Below are positions 36,122 through 41,415 of a DNA stretch of 41,415 nucleotides, piece by piece. The notes beneath the pieces are model-generated. The model searched no databases, was not told where the DNA came from, and saw only the letters and a program-made list of their open reading frames with translations. The stretch is from Bacteroidaceae bacterium. GTDB taxonomy: Bacteria; Bacteroidota; Bacteroidia; Bacteroidales; Bacteroidaceae. Numbering within the stretch: the first letter of the stretch is position 1; each line of letters begins with the position of its first letter. The stretch lies in contig CAAGLA010000036.1 in assembly GCA_900770655.1 (NCBI GenBank), forward strand, positions 1-41,415, given 5' to 3'. Made by a program: the position numbers and the translations under genes.

Positions 36122-38392
36122 ATGGCTACACTACAAAAATTGCGTAACAAAGGAGCACTTCTCGTTGGTTTTGTGGGAGTCGCACTCTTCGCATTCATTG
36201 CAGGCGATGCTTGGAAACTTTTCCAGTCAAACTCTATGGATGCATCTGTGGGAACTCTTTGCGGAGAAGACCTTTCGGCTATGGATTTCCAAGAGATCTA
36301 TGAAATGCGCGAGAACTCCATTAAGGCAGTATCTTTAGACGGCACTATCTCGAACACAGAAAGAGATTATGCTCTACAAGAAGCTTGGAACACATTTACA
36401 CAACTTAAAGTTGCACAAAGACAGGCAGAATTGCTTGGTATCAGCGTTACACCCGCCGAAATTCAGCACATTCTCACAAACGGTACAAGCTTGGTTCTCC
36501 GTTCAACACAGTTGCCAATGCCGCTTCTCACCGAAACAGGTGCTATAAACCTCGACAGTCTCGATTTCTACATCAACGACTACAACACAATGAGCAAGGC
36601 TGGCAATGTATCACCAAAGACAACTCTAATCTATGACTCTTGGAAATACTTGGAGGCAATGATTACACTTGAGGCTTTGAACCAGAAACAGGCAAAATTG
36701 CTTCAGTTCGGCAGAATAATAAACAACGCTGTTGCAAAGAGCAATTTCGAGCTTGGCAACAACACTCACAACATTGAAATTGTGGCTCTGCCCTTCTCGA
36801 GCGTTACCGACAGCACAATCACCGTTACCGACGAAGAGATTAACAGTTTCTACGAGGCCAACAAGGATTTCCGTTACAAGAAAGAGAACGATTCACGCGA
36901 CATAAAGGTAATTGCGTTCCAAGTTGAGCCAAGCCAAGCCGACAAAGATTTGTTGCTCGGCGAAATGCAGCAGTATGCAAGAGAGCTCGAGGCCGACAGC
37001 GCTAATTACTTTGAGATTTCAATGTTTGCACAGAGCGAGTGCAGATATGACGGTTTCCTCTGGACCAAGAACGCCGTTACTATAGGCGACCCAATGGGTA
37101 TGTCAACCGTAGACAAGTTCCCGCAGGATGTAAAGGCTCGTATAGAGCAGGCCGGCGTAGACTCAATTGTCGGCCCGTACATTAACCTGACAGACACCAC
37201 ATACAACCTCTTTATGAACATTAAGAAAGAGGAGATTGCCGAAAGCTATATGGTTCGTCTCATTGCCGTGAACAGCGAGGTTGAGGATTCACTCAACAAG
37301 ACAACAGAGGAACTTATGGCTGCACTTACAGCCGGTGGCGATTTCAAAGAGGTTGCGAAGGACTATCCTCACGCAGACTCTATAGAGTTCAAGGCCGACG
37401 AGTTCATCAGAGTTATAAATATGTTCGGTACACCTGAGATACAGAGCGAGATTTACAACGCGCCAGTCAACGAATATGCAGTTATAGATGTTGCACCTAC
37501 CCAAAAGCTTATTTACCAAGTTATATCTAAAGAGGGTACAACAACTGCATACAACACAGTTGTCATCAAACGCCACATTACTATAAGCACCGACACATAC
37601 AACGAGGCATACAACACATTCAGCCAGTTCCTCACATCTTGTGACAGCGTTGGTGACTTTGAAAAGGATTACCGTTCATTCGACCTCAGAGGCGTTGATG
37701 CAAACAGTGTTGGAATTGGTGCCATACCTTCTACAAGAGATGCACTCAAGTGGGTTCTCGACGAGAACAGAAAAGCCGGTGACATTTCAAACATCATTGA
37801 ATGCGAAGGTGAAATTCTTATGGCAATTGCCGTTGAGAGCGTCAATCCTAAGGGTTATGTTGCACTCGACGAAGCTGCCGACGATTACGGTACAACATAC
37901 AGCCAGCTCATTAGAAACGAATTGGTTACAGACAAGAAGGCCGAACAATTGACAGCAGCTATGGCCGGTAAGAGCTTTGAGGAGTTGCAGGGTCTTGCCA
38001 ATGCAAAATTCAGCCCTGCCGGTTTTGTTGAATACAACAGACCTACAGCTGTAACATCAATGGGTGTAGAGGAAAGCGTTATCAGCGAGGCTGCAGCCAA
38101 CCTCAACGCAGGCGAAACAAGCGCACCTATAAGAGGAAGATACGGCGTGTACGTTGTTAAGGTTGTATCGAAAGAGAGCAAGGGCAATACTTTGGATGTA
38201 AAGGCTCAGGAGAGCGAAATGACACAGTTTGCCGACAACTTCAGACTGATGCAGATTACCGGTCCTCAGTATTACCAAGTAGTAAGGTCTACACCGGTTG
38301 AGATTATCAGATACTATGTAGACAACTACGCACTGCAAGAGGCACTCAACGTTCTCTACCCTATCGAAAACAAGTCACACATATATTTCTAA
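36122..38392 (+). CDS. PpiD/SurA-type periplasmic chaperone
   Basis: A 756-residue protein anchored by one N-terminal helix (KGALLVGFVGVALFAFIAGDAW) with a large periplasmic part. The SurA_N-like region is near 60-210 (ITVTDEEINSFYEANKDFRYK just after), followed by a degenerate parvulin-like region near 370-430 (AALTAGGDFKEVAKDYP) and a second one near 620-710 (NLNAGETSAPIRGRYGVYVVKV). The usual prolyl-isomerase histidine motif (ASHIL) is not visible, so it is more likely a chaperone at the SecYEG exit than an isomerase, as is common in Bacteroidales. It has its own promoter and a strong terminator. Confidence 0.88.
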   Translation: MATLQKLRNKGALLVGFVGVALFAFIAGDAWKLFQSNSMDASVGTLCGEDLSAMDFQEIYEMRENSIKAVSLDGTISNTERDYALQEAWNTFTQLKVAQRQAELLGISVTPAEIQHILTNGTSLVLRSTQLPMPLLTETGAINLDSLDFYINDYNTMSKAGNVSPKTTLIYDSWKYLEAMITLEALNQKQAKLLQFGRIINNAVAKSNFELGNNTHNIEIVALPFSSVTDSTITVTDEEINSFYEANKDFRYKKENDSRDIKVIAFQVEPSQADKDLLLGEMQQYARELEADSANYFEISMFAQSECRYDGFLWTKNAVTIGDPMGMSTVDKFPQDVKARIEQAGVDSIVGPYINLTDTTYNLFMNIKKEEIAESYMVRLIAVNSEVEDSLNKTTEELMAALTAGGDFKEVAKDYPHADSIEFKADEFIRVINMFGTPEIQSEIYNAPVNEYAVIDVAPTQKLIYQVISKEGTTTAYNTVVIKRHITISTDTYNEAYNTFSQFLTSCDSVGDFEKDYRSFDLRGVDANSVGIGAIPSTRDALKWVLDENRKAGDISNIIECEGEILMAIAVESVNPKGYVALDEAADDYGTTYSQLIRNELVTDKKAEQLTAAMAGKSFEELQGLANAKFSPAGFVEYNRPTAVTSMGVEESVISEAAANLNAGETSAPIRGRYGVYVVKVVSKESKGNTLDVKAQESEMTQFADNFRLMQITGPQYYQVVRSTPVEIIRYYVDNYALQEALNVLYPIENKSHIYF

Positions 38393-38406
38393 TATAATTG
38401 ACCTTT

Positions 38407-38447
38407 AACAGAAGCGTCGGTAGCCTTTGGCTACCGACGCTTCTGTT
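38407..38447 (+). terminator. Terminator of the ppiD-like gene
   Basis: A perfect 19-bp stem (AACAGAAGCGTCGGTAGCC, 38407-38425, with 38429-38447) and a TTT loop, followed by ATATATATA. Confidence 0.8.
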
Positions 38448-38515
38448 ATATATATAAGGTATATACCACTATTCGGATTATTTTTCATTTATTTGCAAAA
38501 AAAAAGTTTTAGGCT

Positions 38516-38540
38516 GTTACGTTTTTAAAATCTTACGTCT
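38516..38540 (+). promoter_or_regulatory. Candidate ECF-type promoter, possibly autoregulated
   Basis: GTTAC (38516-38520), 15 nt, and CGTCT (38536-38540) resemble the GTAAC/CGTC pair recognised by many ECF sigma factors, and no TAnnTTTG box is present. The start codon of the sigma factor gene follows 22 nt after the -10-like box. Confidence 0.45.
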
Positions 38541-38562
38541 ATTATAGTAGAGAGACAAAACA

Positions 38563-39063
38563 ATGAGTGACAAACTGCTGATATCGACATTTACTGCTAT
38601 GAGGAAAAGATTTCTCAGCATAGCAATGCACATTCTCCCAAGCGAGGACGATGCGGCCGATGCCCTACAGGATGCATTCTGCAAGCTATGGCCCAGACGC
38701 GACGATATCAAAAGCAGCAGGCAAGCCGAAGCATTGACAAGAACTACACTCAAGAACATTTGCATAGACAAGGTGCGCAAACGGACAATAGAGACAATTC
38801 CTATAGACGAACAATACGATGTATTTGAAGACGACAACACGCAAAGCGACAAAGAGAAACAATTCATACAGGTTAAAGAAATTATAGAGAAAGAACTCAC
38901 AGAACGCGAGAAAGAGATATTTGAACTGAAGGAACTAGATGGTTTAAGCATTATAGAAATTGCCGAAAGGTTCGAATTGACCGAAGGAGCCGTAAAGATG
39001 TGCTTATCAAGGGCACGGAAAAAGATAAGAGATTGTTACAGAAAGGAGGGCGAAGATGAATAG
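38563..39063 (+). CDS. ECF sigma factor
   Basis: A 166-residue sigma-70 family member with only regions 2 and 4. Region 2 includes LPSEDDAADALQDAFCKLWPRRDDI (26-50) and region 4 the helix-turn-helix LDGLSIIEIAERFELTEGAVKMCLSRARKKI (near 126-156). It would direct RNA polymerase to its own operon and perhaps other envelope genes. It overlaps the next gene by 8 nt, the usual arrangement with an anti-sigma factor. The candidate promoter is at 38516-38540. Confidence 0.95.
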   Translation: MSDKLLISTFTAMRKRFLSIAMHILPSEDDAADALQDAFCKLWPRRDDIKSSRQAEALTRTTLKNICIDKVRKRTIETIPIDEQYDVFEDDNTQSDKEKQFIQVKEIIEKELTEREKEIFELKELDGLSIIEIAERFELTEGAVKMCLSRARKKIRDCYRKEGEDE

Positions 39064-39571
39064 AAAAATAAAAGATACAGAATATAACGACAGCATTGCC
39101 TTCTGGCAACAACTTGCCGAAAAATACTTCGAGGCCGAAACAAGCCGGAAAGAGGAGAGCGCGCTGAGAAGATTCCTTGCCACAGAAGAGAGCAACATTC
39201 CGCAGTTCAACGAAATAAAAGCCGTACTCGGTTACGCAGCAACTGCGCGACATTTTGCTAAAAAAGGGAAGAGAAGAAAAAGAATGGCATTTGGCAGCAT
39301 TGCCCGGTATATTTCAGTTGCTGCAGCAATAGCTATTGCTGTCATTATAGGAATTACAGCGACCACCGGTACAGCCGGCAAAGAGAGTACAACAAACAGC
39401 GATAGCGGAGAAGATGTATATATAGCATATATCAATGGGGTCTGCTACACCGACAAGGATTTTGTAATGGAACAGATGCACAAGAGCATAGCCTGTGTAA
39501 GCGGGAACACTGCAGGCTACACCATAGAAGACGAACTTGGAAAAATGTTCAGGAGTGCAGAATTAGAATAA
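39056..39571 (+). CDS. Probable anti-sigma factor, single membrane helix
   Basis: A 171-residue protein: a cytoplasmic helical N-domain (about 1-75), one membrane helix (about 86-106, ISVAAAIAIAVIIGITATT), and an outside C-domain with two cysteines and a YIAYINGVCYTDKDFVMEQMHKS segment. Topology, length and the 8-nt overlap with the ECF gene point to an anti-sigma factor. I do not recognise a zinc HxxxCxxC motif in the N-domain, so it is not a ZAS-type protein. The C-domain may sense the envelope signal. Confidence 0.72.
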   Translation: MNRKIKDTEYNDSIAFWQQLAEKYFEAETSRKEESALRRFLATEESNIPQFNEIKAVLGYAATARHFAKKGKRRKRMAFGSIARYISVAAAIAIAVIIGITATTGTAGKESTTNSDSGEDVYIAYINGVCYTDKDFVMEQMHKSIACVSGNTAGYTIEDELGKMFRSAELE

Positions 39572-39589
39572 AACAAGGAGAATAGAGAT

Positions 39590-40027
39590 ATGAAAAGGCT
39601 TTTTACAACATTCATACTGCTTCAGCTGGCGTTTATGGCATACACGCAAACAGGAATGAGTATTTCACCTATTTTCGAAGGAAAAGGCGAGTGGTACCTT
39701 AAATTCGACGGTGCACACATTGAGGGAGAAGGGCTAAGAAGATACAACCTCACACTTTTCAAGAGCAGGACAACAAGCGACAATCGCCTGTACGAAAGCA
39801 TTGAGAATATGATTGAGGCCGACGGTGCAACCGCCATAGACAAAGAGTGCGGATACATAAACGGCAAGCTCTACTACGGTTTCTACCAATTCAAGCCCGT
39901 TGACGGCAAATACCGTTACATATTCTACCGCAACAGCTCTTTACGCGACGACGAGCCGAACGAAGTTACAATTATTTATATGGAGGGTTACCCCACTCTT
40001 TCCCAACTGAAAGAGATGTTCAAATAA
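39590..40027 (+). CDS. Small secreted protein in the ECF operon (possibly DUF6108)
   Basis: A 145-residue exported protein (signal MKRLFTTFILLQLAFMAYTQ). The mature part is about 125 residues, mostly beta-like with a central helix (DNRLYESIENMIEADG). It contains two cysteine-poor aromatic stretches (KLYYGFYQFKPVDGKYRYIFYRN) and ends IIYMEGYPTLSQLKEMF. I associate this layout, from memory and with low certainty, with DUF6108. It follows the anti-sigma gene by 18 nt and precedes a barrel gene by 38 nt, so it is likely part of an envelope stress or surface module. Confidence 0.72.
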   Translation: MKRLFTTFILLQLAFMAYTQTGMSISPIFEGKGEWYLKFDGAHIEGEGLRRYNLTLFKSRTTSDNRLYESIENMIEADGATAIDKECGYINGKLYYGFYQFKPVDGKYRYIFYRNSSLRDDEPNEVTIIYMEGYPTLSQLKEMFK

Positions 40028-40065
40028 GAGTTCAACCAAGTGAAACACAATTAAACATTCAAGAT

Positions 40066-41190
40066 ATGAAAAGATTATTATTTGCAGCAGCCTTGCTTTT
40101 TACAGCAATTTATACTCAGGCACAGAGTGAAAAGAGTATGAACACACTCGCCGAAGAGTATGCAAACAGCAGCGAAGGAAGATTATGTTTTATAGAGCCC
40201 GAAACTGCCGTAATTACAAGAGATGACACCGGATACTCCATTGAGGTTACAGGTACCCGCAACGGTTATGCCTACTGTATAACATCGAGATGCAGCCAAA
40301 CCCCTTTGCAACAAATTTCAATATCATCCGGCAATATAGAGGTTGACTTAAGCGACGATGTGACCATTGTTGCTCCCGACAGCGTAGTCCTTAGCAAGAA
40401 TGCAGAACATTCTACAGTAACCGTAGAGGGAAGAAACGGTGACGAGACCTATTTTCTTAAAATATCACTAAACAAAGCAACCAACAACACCCTTACGGTA
40501 AAAGAGACCGACAACGACTGGGACTTCAACATACCATTCATTGAAAAGACAAACGAAAACAGCAGCGAAGCACCGGCACTCTTCTCATTCAATATTCTGG
40601 ACAACTTGGAATTTGGTATAGGCCTTGTATCGGCGACCGGACAGGCCGATGATATGAATGTAAAAATGGGAAATGCCGGAATGGAATTCATACTCAACAA
40701 CCTGTTCAACTGGAGATTCCAGCCGACAAGGAACACCCATTTTACACTTGGATTCGGTGTCGACTGGCGCAACTACCGGATGAAAGGCGACCGCAGGTTC
40801 CTGAAAGACGGTGACAACCTGCTTGTAGCCCCCTACCCCGACGGTGCCGATATAAATTTTTCGCGCATAAAAGTTTTCTCAATGACACTGGAGCTGATGT
40901 TGAAACAGAGAATATACAAGGGGATTTCTCTACACGTCGGGCCTGTTGTCAACTTCAACACACACGCATCTATTAAAACAAGGTATTCTGTAGGGAGCGG
41001 AAAAGATAAAGAGAGATTCAAAGAGACCAGCAGCGATATTTGCCAGAACCCGGTAACAGTAGACTTTAAGGGGCAGCTGAACTTTAAGAACATTGGCTTT
41101 TACTTCAAATACTCGCCCACCAATACTCTTGACACAGACTGGGGACCGGAATTCAAATCGATATCTACCGGAATTGTAATGAGATTCTAA
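40066..41190 (+). CDS. Outer-membrane beta-barrel protein of the ECF operon
   Basis: A 374-residue exported protein (signal MKRLLFAAALLFTAIYTQAQ). Residues about 30-155 form a soluble adhesin-like or chaperone-like part (GYSIEVTGTRNGYAYCITSRC; VTIVAPDSVVLSKNAEHSTVTVEG). Residues about 175-374 form a barrel with alternating strands and an F-terminal end (SISTGIVMRF), the standard signal for outer-membrane insertion. It may be the main target of the ECF sigma factor. Function is unknown. It closes the operon before a hairpin at 41199. Confidence 0.82.
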   Translation: MKRLLFAAALLFTAIYTQAQSEKSMNTLAEEYANSSEGRLCFIEPETAVITRDDTGYSIEVTGTRNGYAYCITSRCSQTPLQQISISSGNIEVDLSDDVTIVAPDSVVLSKNAEHSTVTVEGRNGDETYFLKISLNKATNNTLTVKETDNDWDFNIPFIEKTNENSSEAPALFSFNILDNLEFGIGLVSATGQADDMNVKMGNAGMEFILNNLFNWRFQPTRNTHFTLGFGVDWRNYRMKGDRRFLKDGDNLLVAPYPDGADINFSRIKVFSMTLELMLKQRIYKGISLHVGPVVNFNTHASIKTRYSVGSGKDKERFKETSSDICQNPVTVDFKGQLNFKNIGFYFKYSPTNTLDTDWGPEFKSISTGIVMRF

Positions 41191-41198
41191 AGAAAATA

Positions 41199-41227
41199 AA
41201 AAGCGGGAAACAATGTTTCCCGCTTTT
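41199..41227. terminator. Bidirectional terminator between barrel gene and tRNA-Asn
   Basis: A perfect 13-bp stem (AAAAGCGGGAAAC with GTTTCCCGCTTTT) and a 3-nt loop, with T4-T5 tails on both strands. It ends the ECF operon from the left and the tRNA transcript from the right. Confidence 0.85.
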
Positions 41228-41228
41228 G

Positions 41229-41302
41229 CTCTTCAGGTAGGACTTGAACCTACGACCCCCTGATTAACAGTCAGGTGCTCTAACCGACTGAGCTACTGAA
41301 GA
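41229..41302 (-). tRNA. tRNA-Asn (anticodon GTT)
   Basis: On the minus strand, acceptor TCTTCAG/CTGAAGA, D-arm GCTC/GAGC, anticodon stem CCTGA/TCAGG with loop CTGTTAA, and T-arm GTAGG/CCTAC all pair. The 3' CCA is not encoded, as is usual in Bacteroidetes. It is followed by a terminator at 41199-41227. Confidence 0.97.
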
Positions 41303-41316
41303 ATATGTGGAGTTTA

Positions 41317-41343
41317 TTAAAAAAGCGAGACTCCTACTCGCTT
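41317..41343 (-). terminator. Terminator of the right-hand tRNA-Asn
   Basis: On the minus strand AAGCGAG/CTCGCTT (41343-41337 with 41329-41323) is followed by TTTT. Each tRNA copy thus has its own terminator. Confidence 0.75.
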
Positions 41344-41344
41344 G

Positions 41345-41415
41345 CTCTTCAGGTAGGACTTGAACCTACGACCCCCTGATTAACAGTCAGGTGCTCTAAC
41401 CGACTGAGCTACTGA
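41345..41415 (-). tRNA. tRNA-Asn (anticodon GTT), second copy, cut by window edge
   Basis: The visible 71 nt are identical to the first copy; the last three bases of its 5' acceptor strand (expected to 41418) lie outside the window. Confidence 0.95.

Noticed and set aside
36122..38392. Loss of the parvulin histidine motif in the PpiD-like protein as a novelty
   Set aside because: The Bacteroidales homologue I recall also lacks a clear parvulin motif, so this is not unusual.
41229..41415. Repeated 71-nt blocks as a CRISPR array
   Set aside because: They fold as tRNA-Asn genes and there are only two, with terminators between them.

Overview
This window looks like a chromosomal segment of a gut-type Bacteroidales bacterium. 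Support comes from promoters of the TAnnTTTG (-7) class, A-rich start regions without Shine-Dalgarno sites, a TPP riboswitch driving a TonB-dependent receptor/PnuT/thiamine pyrophosphokinase set, type III pantothenate kinase, a Bacteroidetes-size SecA, secreted host-glycan hydrolases, and a BspA-like leucine-rich-repeat remnant. The genus cannot be fixed from sequence alone.

Layout. (1) 1-3931: thiamine salvage operon under a TPP riboswitch: outer-membrane receptor, inner-membrane PnuT-type carrier, thiamine pyrophosphokinase. (2) 3932-4502: a repeat-rich gap with one full and one half copy of an 82-bp palindromic element, a remnant of an LRR surface protein, and a perfect bidirectional terminator. 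(3) 4522-16718, minus strand: host-glycan region. It encodes a 1668-residue secreted protein joining a GH123-like (beta-N-acetylgalactosaminidase) module to a GH33 sialidase, an unlisted 57-residue peptide gene, a 713-residue secreted protein sharing an accessory module with the giant enzyme, a lytic-transglycosylase-like protein, an RluA pseudouridine synthase with a long N-terminal extension, and a GH110 alpha-1,3-galactosidase lipoprotein. (4) 17054-20828: secA and a small acidic partner gene. (5) 21083-27651: a TetR-controlled tripartite RND efflux operon (TetR, TolC, adaptor, pump) ending in a PII-like protein. (6) 27725-30429, minus strand: a PafA-like phosphatase homologue that has lost its catalytic residues, coupled to a DUF4105/Lnb-type membrane protein. 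(7) 30683-38392: a pantothenate kinase and cell-envelope block (OMP, TPR protein, LptC, CNNM/CBS protein, PpiD). (8) 38563-41190: an ECF sigma factor operon with a likely anti-sigma factor, a small secreted protein and a beta-barrel protein, preceded by an ECF-type promoter. (9) Two tandem tRNA-Asn genes at the right edge, the second cut by the window end.

How the parts work together. The glycan region could remove terminal sugars from mucin or glycolipid chains: sialic acid (GH33), beta-GalNAc (GH123) and alpha-1,3-Gal (GH110). Fusing GH123 and GH33 is suggestive because Sda/GM2-type epitopes carry GalNAc and Neu5Ac on the same galactose. The strongest candidates for undescribed biology are that fusion, the dead PafA homologue paired with DUF4105, the 82-bp repeat family with compensatory base changes, the 57-residue peptide, and the PII-like protein closing the efflux operon. 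All functions are inferred from sequence reading; no search was run.
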